Assembly: GCA_963765875.1 (NCBI GenBank)
Contig: CAVXYK010000002.1
Span: 1-64,000, forward strand
Source of the DNA: JAWKOK01 sp963765875
Lineage (GTDB): Bacteria > Chloroflexota > Anaerolineae > Caldilineales > Caldilineaceae
DNA: 64,000 nucleotides
Direction: 5' to 3'
The first letter of the stretch is position 1; every line of letters starts with the position of its first letter. Under the pieces are notes generated by a model. The model was not told where the DNA came from. It worked only from the letters and a program-made list of their open reading frames with translations, and searched no databases. Shown here piece by piece: positions 19,193 to 29,438 of this stretch. A program made the position numbers and the translations under genes.

Positions 19193-19739
19193 TGCGACTA
19201 GATTGGGAGAGGATGTCGCCCATTACGTACTCCTTCTGCTGAGACTTCCCGCTGACCACTTATTAGGACAAATGGGTCCGAATTGAGGTATTTAGGGTCG
19301 TTGGCTGTTTGATAAATTCAATTGAGTGAACTCGAATCGAAAAGTGCTTTCTCCATTCTACAAGAGGAGTCGCAGCCCAGACAAGCTGCTGACATATGTA
19401 AGTCTGTCATTTTTCCTATTTGACAAACCTCGTCAATGTGCGTATCTTGTTGTCTACAATCGTTTCTGCCAAGTACCGGATCTTGTAGGTGAACAGGCGG
19501 AAGCAAAGATAAACGAAAGACGATGCACCGGAAGAGTAGCTGACGAAGCGGGTTTCAGAGAGTCCCCGGACGGTGGAACGGGGATAGCAGCGCAGTCAGT
19601 GAATGGGCCGGGAAGTTGGGAAGAGAACAATTGTCAATGCCAACGTTCAATGATCAATTGTCAATGATCTCCCGTGAGAGACAGCCATTGACAGTTCACA
19701 ATTGAACATTGACAATCGACAGTTAAGTAACTGTCCCCG
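19193..19739. other. Intergenic stretch with AT-rich repeats
   Basis: No gene supported. The right half has several near-repeats of the type CAATTGTCAATGATC and ATTGACAATCGAC on both strands (19620-19725), resembling those at 8245-8320. Confidence 0.4.
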
Positions 19740-19823
19740 GAGACGCCACCGTTATCAGGGCGCTAGAAATCAGGGTCATCAACCGTTGGGGACTCTCGTT
19801 TCTGTGAAGTGAGACTGGCACTG

Positions 19824-19853
19824 ATCCTTGTGTTTCACACGAGGATTTTTTTG
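19824..19853 (+). terminator. Additional hairpin with T-tract inside the T-box leader
   Basis: A 10-bp stem (ATCCTTGTGT / ACACGAGGAT, loop TTC) is followed by seven Ts. Its 3' arm and T-run match the real T-box terminator further on almost base for base. It might be a duplicated terminator or part of the stem II/III region. Confidence 0.5.
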
Positions 19854-19910
19854 TGGGATAGATCAGAGCTGGGTCTAAGCGGGGTGGCACCGCGGGGATG
19901 TTGAATTCGA

Positions 19911-19962
19911 TCCTCGTCCCCATACAGGCGTTCAGCGTCTGTGTGGAGACGAGGATTTTTTG
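19911..19962 (+). terminator. T-box attenuator terminator
   Basis: Long hairpin with outer stem ATCCTCGTC/GACGAGGAT and inner stem CCATACAG/CTGTGTGG, ending in TTTTTT. The 5' side directly follows the T-box sequence, as in classical attenuators. Confidence 0.8.
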
Positions 19963-19996
19963 TATTGGCAAGCTGAGCCAGTGTCTTGGAAGACGG

Positions 19997-20082
19997 GATA
20001 TTGTCATTCCGATGAGCGGAGCGAAGAGGAATCTCAAGGCAGGTAACGCGAGATTTCTCGCTTCGCTCGAAATGACAATATC
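19997..20082. repeat. 86-nt inverted-repeat element
   Basis: Outer arms GATATTGTCATT and AATGACAATATC are perfect 12-bp inverted repeats. The inside has GAGCGGAGCGAAGAGGAATCT-like and TTCTCGCTTCGCTCG-like segments typical of dispersed genomic repeats. It sits between the T-box terminator and trpE. Confidence 0.65.
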
Positions 20083-20155
20083 TCGCCGAACAGAGGACTA
20101 GGGTGGACCGTCCGCTCTCGGAAGACCCGACTGCCAGACAAACAAGGGGATTGCT

Positions 20156-21694
<1,539 letters not shown>

Positions 21695-21799
21695 AAAAGA
21701 AACGAGGATTGAAGATTGACACCGAGTCCAGCGTTGCCGCACATGCTCACTCAGCCAGAGGTTGACCAGTGTTTCGGTAGACAAGACCTTGCTGACGAG

Positions 21800-22002
21800 C
21801 TATGTCTCGCAAGCGTTCAGCAGTTTCTGTTCAAGGGGAATCAGAACCGTGCTGCCCTTAATATGTACGGTGAAGTCGACTTCTTCGGTTTCGTCCCAAT
21901 GATCGGCAAGGCTATGCGTGTCCCAGAATTCAACCGCTGCTTGGATACTGTCAAATTCATCAGGGATCGAGTTATTGCGAGCAGTTATTTTGTGTCTGTC
22001 AT
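21800..22002 (-). CDS. CopG/BrnA-like antitoxin (frameshifted start)
   Basis: About 67 residues, recovered by reading across one missing base near 21986. The protein begins MTDTKITARNNSIPDEFDS, followed by AAVEFWDTHSLADHWDETEE, the very characteristic FWDTH...YWDET block of CopG-type antitoxins. Its ATG at 22002 overlaps the end of the toxin gene by about 18 nt. It should neutralise the BrnT-like toxin and repress the pair. The C-terminus is short compared with typical BrnA, so some sequence may be lost. Confidence 0.65.
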
Positions 22003-22285
22003 TTTATACGTCCAATATCGCCGTCGTTCATTGGCGTCCATATCCCGTGCGCTAATGATCAGCGCAACATTGTTCGGCTTACGAATGAAAAAGATAATCA
22101 GATATCGTCCGGCATTGGTTTGACCAAGGGCAGAATACAGATGTTGCCCTGAACGTGACCTCGCTCGATGCGATGGAAATGTGCACGACCCAGAGTGTCT
22201 CCTCAACTTCATGAGTTTCGACGACATGCTTGTCAAGGAGCTTCTCAACAATGTTCGGCAGCCAGAAAGTACCAGTGATCAGCAC
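21985..22285 (-). CDS. BrnT-family ribonuclease toxin (frameshifted)
   Basis: Type II toxin of the DUF497/BrnT family, about 98 residues. Reading starts at GTG 22285 (LITGTFWLPNIVEKLLDKHVVETHEVEETLW); after a one-base break the family pattern continues as GRAHFHRIERGHVQGN and, after another, YSALGQTNAGRYLIIFF, then IISARDMDANERRRYW. The GR-L--FF and ISAR--ER-Y blocks define the family. It runs against the trp genes between trpE and trpS. Toxin and antitoxin overlap, so they form one unit. Whether the toxin is active cannot be judged because of the frame breaks. Confidence 0.72.
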
Positions 22286-22328
22286 TGGAAGCCTTTCATA
22301 GCATGCTCATCGAACCTGTCAGATAGCT

Positions 22329-22334
22329 TATAAT
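22329..22334 (+). promoter_or_regulatory. Possible -10 element before trpS
   Basis: A perfect TATAAT lies 51 nt before the trpS start. No good -35 hexamer is seen 16-18 nt further upstream, so this is only a candidate for a second promoter after the toxin-antitoxin insertion. Confidence 0.3.
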
Positions 22335-22384
22335 ACGTGACATCTGTCAAAATCGGAAACGCGGAATTTCCAGGAGGGATAAAA

Positions 22385-23455
22385 ATGACACAGGATCGAA
22401 AACGAATCCTGACCGGCGACCGACCAACCGGTAAGCTGCATCTTGGGCCACTATATCGGCAGCCATCGACATCGGCTGGCGCTGCAGGACAAGTATGAGT
22501 GCTTCTTCCTCATCGCCGATCTGCACATGTTGACGACCAAGCCGGACAAGGAGAGCATTCTGCCCATCGCCGAGAATGCCCGCGTCTATCGTGATGGATC
22601 ACCTGGCCATCGGCATCGATCCGGAGAAGGTGACCTTCTATCTGCAGTCGGCCATTCCTGAGATCTACGAGCTACAGCTGCTGCTCAGCAGCCTGATCAC
22701 GGTAGAGCGCTTGCAGCAGTTGCCCACCATCAAGGACATGGCCAACGCCGCGGGCATGGAGCAGATTCCCTACAATCTGCTGGGCTACCCGGTGCTGCAA
22801 TCGGCAGATATCCTCATGCCGCGCGCCAACCTGGTGCCGGTGGGCAAGGACAACGAGAGCCATGTCGAGCTTTCTCGCCAGATCGCGCGGCGCTTCAACA
22901 ATGCCTACGGCGAGGTATTCCCGCTGCCGGATCCCTATGTGGTCGGCGGCACGCTGGTCGGCACCGACGGCCAAGCCAAGATGAGCAAGAGCCTCGACAA
23001 TGCCATCTTCCTCAGCGACGACGCCGCCACCGTGCGCAAGCGGGTCATGAGCATGTACACCGATCCCAACCGTATCAGCGCAGATGTGCCGGGCACGGTC
23101 GAGGGCAATCCGGTCTTCGTCTATCACGACACCTTCAACCCCAACAAAGAAGAGGTCGACGATCTCAAGACCCGCTATCGAACGGGCAACGTGGGCGACG
23201 TCGAGGTCAAGGAGAAGCTGGTGATCGCGCTCAACAATTTCATGGACCCCATGCGCGAACGACGGGCTATGTACGAGGCCGACACCGGCTATGTCGATCA
23301 CTTGCTGGTCGAAGGGCACGGAACGAGCCCGCGTTGAGGCCCGAGCAGACAGTATGGCCGCCAAGAAGGCCATGGGCCTCACCGGCGTCTGGAGCAAGAT
23401 TCGGCGCAGTGATGAAAAGCGCAGTAAGCGGCTGGCGAAGGCAGCGGCGAGTTGA
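22385..23455 (+). CDS. trpS: Tryptophanyl-tRNA synthetase (frameshifted)
   Basis: Charges tRNA-Trp with tryptophan. Start ATG 22385 with AGGAGG about 10 nt before it. The class I signatures are DRPTGKLHLGHY (HIGH equivalent, after removing one extra C near 22447) and AKMSKSLDN (KMSKS). Other TrpS blocks are FFLIADLHMLTT, AIPEIYELQLLLS, GYPVLQSADILMPRA and PVGKDNESHVE. A break near 22590 and another near 23325 are crossed; the true C-terminus then reads TGVWSKIRRSDEKRSKRL and ends at 23455. About 355 residues. Lying within the T-box-controlled trp run, its expression should follow tRNA-Trp charging. Confidence 0.92.
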
Positions 23456-23550
23456 AAATTAGGGATTGGTGAATGGGGAGTAGGGAAACGGCCGCCGGCT
23501 CGGCCCCCAATGCCCATTCACCAATCCCCAACATCAAGGAGAACCACACC

Positions 23551-24125
23551 ATGCTCGCGGTCATCGACAATTACGACAGTTTCACATACAATCTGGTCCA
23601 GTATTTCGGCGAAATCGTCGACGACGGCACGCCGATCCGGGTCTGGCGCAATGATGAGATCGATGTGGAAGAATTGGCCGATCTCAATCCGAGCCACATC
23701 GTCATTAGCCCTGGGCCGGGTACGCCGGAAGACGGACAGCGGCATCAGCAACGACGTGATTCGCTTGCTGGGCCCTAAGACGCCGATGTTTGGCGTCTGC
23801 CTGGGACAGCAATGTATCGGCCACGTCTTCGGCGGCAAGGTCATCCGTGCGCCGCGGCTTGATGCACGGCAAGGTCAGTCCGGTGCATCACAAAGGCAAT
23901 GGCGTTTTCAAGGGGCTGCCCACGCCGTTCACGGCCACCCGCTACCACAGCCTAATTGTGGAGGAGCCGCTGCCCGATGTGTTGGAGGCCACCGCCTTCA
24001 CCACCGAAGGCGAACTCATGGGGTTGCGCCACAAGCAGTATCCGATCTTCGGCGTCCAGTTCCATCCGGAGAGCATCCTCACCGATTACGGCAAGGATCT
24101 GTTGGCGAATTTTCTGAAGATTTAG
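23551..24125 (+). CDS. trpG: Anthranilate synthase component II, glutamine amidotransferase (frameshifted)
   Basis: Provides ammonia from glutamine to TrpE. Start ATG 23551 with AAGGAGA upstream. Conserved segments are DNYDSFTYNLVQY, SPGPGTPED, the nucleophile loop FGVCLGQQCIGHVFGG, and the catalytic His/Glu in GVQFHPESILTDYG. Frames shift near 23735 and 23860, with homology continuing on both sides. About 191 residues, normal for TrpG/PabA. It could serve folate synthesis as well, but position between trpS and trpD favours tryptophan. Confidence 0.93.
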
Positions 24126-24234
24126 ACTGGTGATTGGGGAATAGGGATTAGGGACTGGGGAACAGGTGACACGAAGTCATTACCCCATCCCCAATCCCTA
24201 TTCTCCAATCACCAGTCCCCAATCCCTATTCCCT
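24126..24234. repeat. Inverted low-complexity repeat (GGGAATAGGGATTAGGG type)
   Basis: The stretch after trpG reads as runs of GATTGGGGAATAGGGATT and then its complement AATCCCTATTCTCCAATC, giving long inverted repeats around a centre near 24175. A related single run lies at 23462-23530. It could form a strong hairpin between trpG and the next gene. Confidence 0.6.
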
Positions 24235-25254
24235 ATGAACCCATCACAGCTCGTCCAAACCTATCTGACCACCGCTGCTGAGAGTGGATTCCACGGCCAG
24301 GCGGTTGAGATGCTCGATGCGTGGCAGGGCCGGGACAACCTGCTCTGGCGTGCTGAGGCCGGCGGTCGAGAGTTGGTCGTCAAGCTCTACATTGACGCGG
24401 GGCAGGTGCGTAGCCGTCGTCAGTTTGACGGTCAGGATCTGTTCCATCGCATCAGCGCAGCCCCACGGCCGCTCTGGTATGACTGGCAGCCTGAGGGATT
24501 GACCCGCCCGGTGTTGGTCTACGAGTGGATGCCCGGCGGAGTGGTGGACCCGACAGATGGAGCGTCGCTGCAAGCCTCAGCCCGACTACTTGCCCAGATC
24601 CATTCGACTGACACCGAAGGCATGGATCGGTTCAGCCCCCATCCGGTCAACCTGGACTACCAGTGGCGCTTGCTCAATACCAGCGCCTCGAATATCAATG
24701 TCTGGCTGACGAAGATCGGCGCATCTGAAATGCAGGACAGCTTCCGGCTTCTGACCGAGGGGGCCAAGCAGCTGGTGACTCAGGCTGAGCCGCTCTGGCA
24801 AGGACTGCTCCCAACGCCGGTCCACGGTGATATTCGGCTGGAGAACATGATTCAGGCATACGGCACAGTCGTCTTTCTCGATTGGGAGATGTTCGGACTT
24901 GGCGATCCGGCGCTTGAGGTGGCCGGTTTTCTACACATGAACCACGCTGAGTTGAGCGACGATGTCCGTGCGGAGTGGCTGGATGGTTATCTGAGCACGG
25001 TTGACCAGCAGGGGATCGAGCCGCGAATCGAGGTCTATCGCCGCTTATTGCCTTTCCAGTCGACCTGTTTCCTGTTGGATGGCCTGCGGGAGCTTGCCGG
25101 CGATGCAGAGGCGTTAGCGGATTACGGTGATAGCCTGCCGTTCCTGGCGTCAACACTCACTGCCGGCATGACTCAGGCGGCGCAACTACTCGGCATCGAT
25201 GTGATAGATCTACCGGGACAGGTGGCCGAGATATTTGACGGTTTGGGGCGATGA
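24235..25254 (+). CDS. APH/choline-kinase-fold phosphotransferase
   Basis: About 339 residues, start ATG 24235 chosen because upstream codons come from the repeat. The kinase catalytic loop is VHGDIRLENMI and the metal-binding segment is FLDWEMFGLGDPALEVAGF. An N-terminal lobe with GRELVVKLYI holds the ATP-lysine. It is wedged between trpG and trpD with no known link to tryptophan synthesis. The substrate is unknown. Confidence 0.75.
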   Translation: MNPSQLVQTYLTTAAESGFHGQAVEMLDAWQGRDNLLWRAEAGGRELVVKLYIDAGQVRSRRQFDGQDLFHRISAAPRPLWYDWQPEGLTRPVLVYEWMPGGVVDPTDGASLQASARLLAQIHSTDTEGMDRFSPHPVNLDYQWRLLNTSASNINVWLTKIGASEMQDSFRLLTEGAKQLVTQAEPLWQGLLPTPVHGDIRLENMIQAYGTVVFLDWEMFGLGDPALEVAGFLHMNHAELSDDVRAEWLDGYLSTVDQQGIEPRIEVYRRLLPFQSTCFLLDGLRELAGDAEALADYGDSLPFLASTLTAGMTQAAQLLGIDVIDLPGQVAEIFDGLGR

Positions 25255-25373
25255 ACTAGCACCTTCCCGGAAGCTGCCGGCTTCCTGGACGATTCAGATG
25301 TGTGACGGCTAGATCCACCGTCTACGCGGTAAGGTTGACACAGGCTGTGGAAGAGAATCATTAGGAGAACGAT

Positions 25374-26408
25374 ATGAGTAACGTTCAAGTCGCAATTCAG
25401 CACTTGTTTGAACACCAAAACCTGACCACCGAACAGATCGACGCGGCCATGATGGAGATCATGGCGGGCGAAGCAAGCGATGCCCAGATCGGGGCCTTCT
25501 TAGCCGCCCTTCGCATGAAGGGCGAGACGGTCGACGAGATCACAGGCTGTGCCAGCGCCATGACCCGCAGCGCGGTACAGGTGCCGGTCAAAGTGGGCGA
25601 TGATGTGCTGATCGACATCGTCGGTACCGGCGGCGACGGCACCCACAAGTTCAACATCAGTACCATCGCCGCCTTTGTGATCGCGGGCGCCGGTCAAAAG
25701 GTCGCCAAACACGGCAACCGCTCAAACCGGCGTGCGGGCAGCGCCGATGTGCTCGAAGCGTTGGGTGCTACTTTGCAGACCACGCCCGCCCAGGCAGCGG
25801 CCTGTCTGGACGAGGTCGGCATCGTTTTTCTCTTTGCTCCCTCTTATCATCCGGCCATGCGCTATGCCATGGGGCCGCGGCGAGACATCCAGGCACGTAC
25901 GATCTTCAACATCCTCGGCCCGCTCACCAATCCGGCCGCGCCCACCAACATGCTCGTCGGCGTCTTCTCGCCCGATCTGACCGAGCCGATGGCGCAGGTG
26001 TTGGGCAAAATGGGGCGCCGCGCCGCCTACGTCGTCCACGGCTACTACGAGACCGGCGCCGGGCTGGATGAACTGACCACCACCGGCGTCAGTCGCGTCA
26101 GTCATCTCAAGGACGGGGCTGTCACCACGTTTGAGTTTGATCCAGCGGATCTGGGCTTTGCCCGATCCACCTTGGCGGATATGCAGGGCGGTGTTGCTGA
26201 AGAAAATGCAGCCATTGCCATGGCATTGCTCAAAGGCGAGTTGACAGGCCCCAAGCGCGACGTTGTCCTGCTCAACGCCGCGGCCGCGCTCAGCACGGAG
26301 AGCGGCGACATTGCCGGCGGTTTGACTGCCGCCGCGGAGAGCCTCGATAGCGGCGCGGCGCTGGATGTGCTGGAGCGGTATGTGGCGAAGACGCGGACCT
26401 TTGTGTAG
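25374..26408 (+). CDS. trpD: Anthranilate phosphoribosyltransferase
   Basis: Joins anthranilate and phosphoribosyl pyrophosphate. About 344 residues, unbroken. The PRPP-binding loop is DIVGTGGDGTHKFNIST and the anthranilate site lies around KHGNRSNRRAGSADVLEALG, where most homologues have SSKSGSAD instead of NRRAGSAD. FAPSYHPAMRYAMGPRRD and FNILGPLTNPA are typical. ATG 25374 follows TAGGAGAACGAT. The altered segment could be natural or caused by two compensating base errors. Confidence 0.95.
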   Translation: MSNVQVAIQHLFEHQNLTTEQIDAAMMEIMAGEASDAQIGAFLAALRMKGETVDEITGCASAMTRSAVQVPVKVGDDVLIDIVGTGGDGTHKFNISTIAAFVIAGAGQKVAKHGNRSNRRAGSADVLEALGATLQTTPAQAAACLDEVGIVFLFAPSYHPAMRYAMGPRRDIQARTIFNILGPLTNPAAPTNMLVGVFSPDLTEPMAQVLGKMGRRAAYVVHGYYETGAGLDELTTTGVSRVSHLKDGAVTTFEFDPADLGFARSTLADMQGGVAEENAAIAMALLKGELTGPKRDVVLLNAAAALSTESGDIAGGLTAAAESLDSGAALDVLERYVAKTRTFV

Positions 26409-26470
26409 ACGGTTGTGGTGAAGTAGGGCTGTAGGGGGCTAGACCTGGGGTTAGGCGAATCTAAAGAAAT

Positions 26471-26535
26471 ATTTATCCACGAAGGACACAAAGAAACACG
26501 AAGAAGGTTGACATTTGTGTCCTTCGTGGATAAAT
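26471..26535. repeat. 22-bp perfect hairpin (CCACGAAGGACACAAA type)
   Basis: Arms 26471-26492 and 26514-26535 are perfect complements around a 21-nt loop. The core CCACGAAGGACAC is a widespread intergenic repeat motif. It may terminate trpD transcription. Confidence 0.7.
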
Positions 26536-26687
26536 GTTTATCTGCATTGGCCTTATCGAAATCATAAGCTGAGGGGGATACAATGAATGGGCGATCTCCC
26601 GGGTTCATACGCAATTATCAGGAATGGAATATCTACCGGATGGCATCTGACAGTGCGACGGCGATATTCGACTGTAGTAGGGTCGAT

Positions 26688-26781
26688 CCAGAGAAAGAGA
26701 TCCCCTAGCGCAAGTCCCCGGCACGGCCCAGTTGAAGTCTGGTCCGGAGATCCCGTTTATGGGCCGTGCCGGGGACTTTGG
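26688..26781. repeat. 94-nt dispersed repeat, copy 1
   Basis: Runs from CCAGAGAAAGAGATCCCC to GGCCGTGCCGGGGACTTTGG. It carries inverted arms AAGTCCCCGGCACGGCCC and its complement. A second copy is at 32060-32153. Confidence 0.8.
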
Positions 26782-26852
26782 AAGAATTCTTTGGGTGTGT
26801 TGGCGAAAAGCGCCTGCTTCGCAGACAAAATGAAGTGATGGTGTACTTCTAT

Positions 26853-27084
26853 GTAGGGACATGGTATTCCGTACAGACCCGTTGTTGACGGAGACCGTTT
26901 CAACCTTCGAGACCGCAGCCGCCAACCATACGGTGGCTAGGAATGCCTTGTCCATGTCAGGCCTACTGCAATAGTCAGGCACGGACAAGGCATTCCTAGA
27001 ATCGTTTTTAGAATGCGGCTGATGGTTCTCGTTATGGAACCGCCCGATTAGAGAACGACTCGGTATGGAACGCCATGTCCCTAC
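26853..27084. repeat. Inverted-repeat-bounded segment
   Basis: Ends GTAGGGACATGGTATTCC and (complement of) GTAGGGACATGGCGTTCC face each other. Inside, arms 26938-26953 and 26983-26998 (TAGGAATGCCTTGTCC) make a 16-bp hairpin. It resembles a decayed non-coding mobile element; no transposase is present. Confidence 0.5.
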
Positions 27085-27307
27085 GGGTCCAACTCATTTT
27101 GAAAACACCCGAGTCAGTTCCTTGGATTGGCCTTTGGCATTTCCGAAGGGAGAGCGTTTCTCTCTAACTGATCAGGTCAGGCGTTTGGCACGATCTGAAT
27201 GTGCCAACTTGGCGGAAGCTGACGAGGCAGAGACATGGTTGCACTTTGCGGTCAAAGAAGGGTATCTTGAAGCATCAGACGCAAGACGTCGATTTTTTCG
27301 AATATGA
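27065..27307 (+). pseudogene. Four-helix-bundle (S23) protein with internal deletion
   Basis: The reading frame contains FPKGERFSLTDQVRRLARSECANLAEA, joined directly to EAETWLHFAVKEGYL. In intact S23 (23S rRNA intervening-sequence) family proteins these pieces flank about 20 residues of the second helix (the part normally starting WRKRR and ending KLSD). The deletion keeps the frame but removes a helix, so the fold is unlikely to form. Its first ~20 residues come from the adjoining repeat. A remnant rather than a working gene. Confidence 0.6.
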
Positions 27308-27436
27308 CCGTATCATCGGTGCCATAGTTGCCGTGACTCGCAGACCCGAACTACGGCTACTGAAATGAGACACCCATATCTCCCTGCCGCTCCACAACCC
27401 AACCCCCCCACTTTTTGAAGGGAATTCGCTGATCAC

Positions 27437-28291
27437 ATGAAACACTCCAAACTCGACATCGCTAAACATAAGGGCAAAGTACTCAACCAGATCATGGCGG
27501 CCAAGCGCAAGGAGGTACCCAAACAGATGGGCATGGTCCCGCTGGCCGATGTCAAAGCGTTTGCACTGCTGGCGCCGCCGACCATCGATTTCGCTGCTGC
27601 ATTGACGGCCGAACCGGGGGCAAGCTTGATTGCCGAGGTCAAACGAGCCAGCCCTTCCAAAGGCTTGATCGCGACCGAGTGGGATCCCGATCTGATCGCG
27701 GAGACCTATGCCCGCAACGGCGCAGCCGCCATCTCCTGCCTCACGGATCGCCGCTTCTTTCAAGGAGATCTTGAATTCCTGACCGGTATCAAAGAGCGCA
27801 TGCGTAGCCTCAAGCTTGCTGTGCCGGTCCTGCGTAAGGACTTCATCTTTTCGCCCTACCAGGTCTACGAGGCGCGCACTGCGGGAGCCGACGCGCTCCT
27901 GTTGATCGTTGGCGTTCTGAGTGACAAGGAACTGGGTGAACTGCATAGATTGACGCTCAGCCTGGGCATGCAGGCACTGGTCGAAGTGCATGACGACGCT
28001 GAACTGGACCGTGCCCTGGCCGTTGATGCGCAGATCATCGGCGTGAACAATCGCAACCTGAAGACCTTCTTCGTCGATATCGAGAATACGGCCCGGCTGC
28101 GCAAGCGCATTCCACCAGGCAAGATCGTCGTCGGCGAGAGCGGTATCGCTTCGCCTGACGACGTGCGCAGCATGGCAGAGATGGACTGTGACGCCATCCT
28201 GGTCGGCGAGACTTTCTGCAAGCTCCCGCAACGCGAGCGGGCATCCAAGGTGCGTGAGTTTGTCTCGGCGGGTCGAAAGCCTGCGCTGTGA
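27437..28291 (+). CDS. trpC: Indole-3-glycerol-phosphate synthase
   Basis: Ring-closing step of tryptophan synthesis on a TIM barrel. About 284 residues, unbroken. Key segments: SLIAEVKRASPSKG (catalytic lysine), VPVLRKDFIFSPYQVYEAR (second lysine), LVEVHDDAELDRAL, IIGVNNRNLKTF and VGESGIASPDDV. The N-terminus is about 20 residues longer than the E. coli domain but common in separate enzymes. The ATG at 27437 has a weak ribosome site. It is followed 37 nt later by a methyltransferase gene in the same direction. Confidence 0.95.
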   Translation: MKHSKLDIAKHKGKVLNQIMAAKRKEVPKQMGMVPLADVKAFALLAPPTIDFAAALTAEPGASLIAEVKRASPSKGLIATEWDPDLIAETYARNGAAAISCLTDRRFFQGDLEFLTGIKERMRSLKLAVPVLRKDFIFSPYQVYEARTAGADALLLIVGVLSDKELGELHRLTLSLGMQALVEVHDDAELDRALAVDAQIIGVNNRNLKTFFVDIENTARLRKRIPPGKIVVGESGIASPDDVRSMAEMDCDAILVGETFCKLPQRERASKVREFVSAGRKPAL

Positions 28292-28328
28292 AAAAGCCGT
28301 GACATTGAGTTGATCAAGGAGGAGTCCA

Positions 28329-29075
28329 ATGGCTCAAGAATACTTCGATGACACGGCCTGGATGGAATCGGCCTACGCCGCCGAATATCGTCAGAGCGCT
28401 GATCACTTCGTACTCGGACGGCGCATGCAGCTCTTCATCATGCAGTCGTTCTACCGTCACTTTCTGGCCGATCGCAAGTCATTCGACTTGCTCGATCTGG
28501 GGTGCGGTGACGGTGAACTGGCGGCGAACATTGTTGACGTGGCCCCTCACACCCGGCTGACGCTGGTCGACGGATCCGCTGATATGCTGGACGCTGCGCA
28601 GGATCGTTTCAAGAAGAGAGCTGATTCGAAGGGCGACGTTCAGATCATGCAGCACACTTTCGCCGAGTTGATCGGCGATCCATCGCTGCTGGGCCAATAT
28701 GATATGGTCGTCTCCGGCTTCGCCATCCATCATCTCCACCTGGCCGAAAAGACGGCCTTGTTCCAGCTGATCCATCGTTCATTGAAGCCCGGCGGGGCGT
28801 TCGTGAACATCGACACCGTCTTGCCCAGCACCAGCCCAGCGCTGATGGACTGGTACTATGCTTGCTGGCGCGAGTGGATCGAGGCGCGCCAGAGCCAGCT
28901 TGGCCTGGCCGAGGACTTCAGCGGTGTGCCCGATGAAGCCCGTTACAAGGAAGAGAATAAGCTGAGCACACTCTCGTCACAGCTTGAGGCGTTGAAGTCA
29001 ATCGGTTTCACGGACGTCGGCTGTCACTATCAGAATAGCATCTTCGTCGTCTTCAGCGGCATGAAGGCGACATAG
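28329..29075 (+). CDS. Class I SAM-dependent methyltransferase
   Basis: About 248 residues. SAM motif LLDLGCGDGELAANI, acidic ribose-binding strand LTLVDGSADML, and VVSGFAIHHLH with SLKPGGAFVNID. AAGGAGGAGTCCA precedes the ATG at 28329. It immediately follows trpC and is probably co-transcribed with it, but no tryptophan-related methylation can be claimed. The substrate is unknown. Confidence 0.82.
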   Translation: MAQEYFDDTAWMESAYAAEYRQSADHFVLGRRMQLFIMQSFYRHFLADRKSFDLLDLGCGDGELAANIVDVAPHTRLTLVDGSADMLDAAQDRFKKRADSKGDVQIMQHTFAELIGDPSLLGQYDMVVSGFAIHHLHLAEKTALFQLIHRSLKPGGAFVNIDTVLPSTSPALMDWYYACWREWIEARQSQLGLAEDFSGVPDEARYKEENKLSTLSSQLEALKSIGFTDVGCHYQNSIFVVFSGMKAT

Positions 29076-29438
29076 AATCCGCAACAATCGGATGTGGATG
29101 CGAGCAGCTGAGGATATGTGCCCGGGGCTAGTGATCGGCAAAGAAACAAGCCCAATTGCTGCAAGAGATATAGTGTCACCCATTCGGCGGAGCTCAAGAC
29201 CGACCTGAGTGGGTGTGCGAGGACGGATTGAAGCCCCTGAGTAACCAACGAAGGGTCTTGGCATTGCAACAACAGATTCTTCGCTGGTCACTCAACATGT
29301 TCGATCAGTTGCCGCGAACACGCTCAGAATGACCCAATGTCAATTGTTGGAATCTTGCGTCTTTACATCCTCTGTGAACTCTGTGCCGCCTCCGCTCCTC
29401 TGTGGTGAAAAAAACCATTAGAATCGAGATCGATTTTC
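29076..29438. repeat. Intergenic stretch with dispersed repeat
   Basis: No gene seen. Positions 29274-29333 carry AGATTCTTCGCT ... CGCTCAGAATGAC, a repeat that recurs at 62885-62943. A stretch near 29365-29408 resembles CTCTGTGAACTCTGTG-type intergenic repeats. Confidence 0.55.

Larger units (their letters stand above)
19740..19962 (+). promoter_or_regulatory. T-box riboswitch leader of the trp genes
   Basis: The hallmark T-box antiterminator sequence is present at 19877-19895 (AAGCGGGGTGGCACCGCGG), where uncharged tRNA acceptor ends pair. It is followed at once by a hairpin whose outer stem is ATCCTCGTC/GACGAGGAT and then six Ts (19911-19962), the expected terminator. The stem I region lies upstream. 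Candidate tryptophan specifier codons TGG are seen at 19787-19789 and 19816-19818; I cannot fold stem I reliably enough to choose. Position before trpE, with trpS in the same gene run, makes tryptophan tRNA the expected ligand. Confidence 0.85.
26409..27064. other. Repeat-rich intergenic stretch after trpD
   Basis: No gene supported. It contains a 22-bp hairpin, one copy of a 94-nt dispersed repeat and an inverted-repeat-bounded segment, each listed separately. Confidence 0.6.

Noticed and set aside
26605..26988. Minus-strand frame of 127 codons across the repeats
   Set aside because: Lies entirely in repeated and inverted-repeat DNA; no start site or conserved domain.
27275..28231. 318-codon minus-strand frame opposite trpC
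   Set aside because: Fully antisense to an intact trpC and without any recognisable domain.
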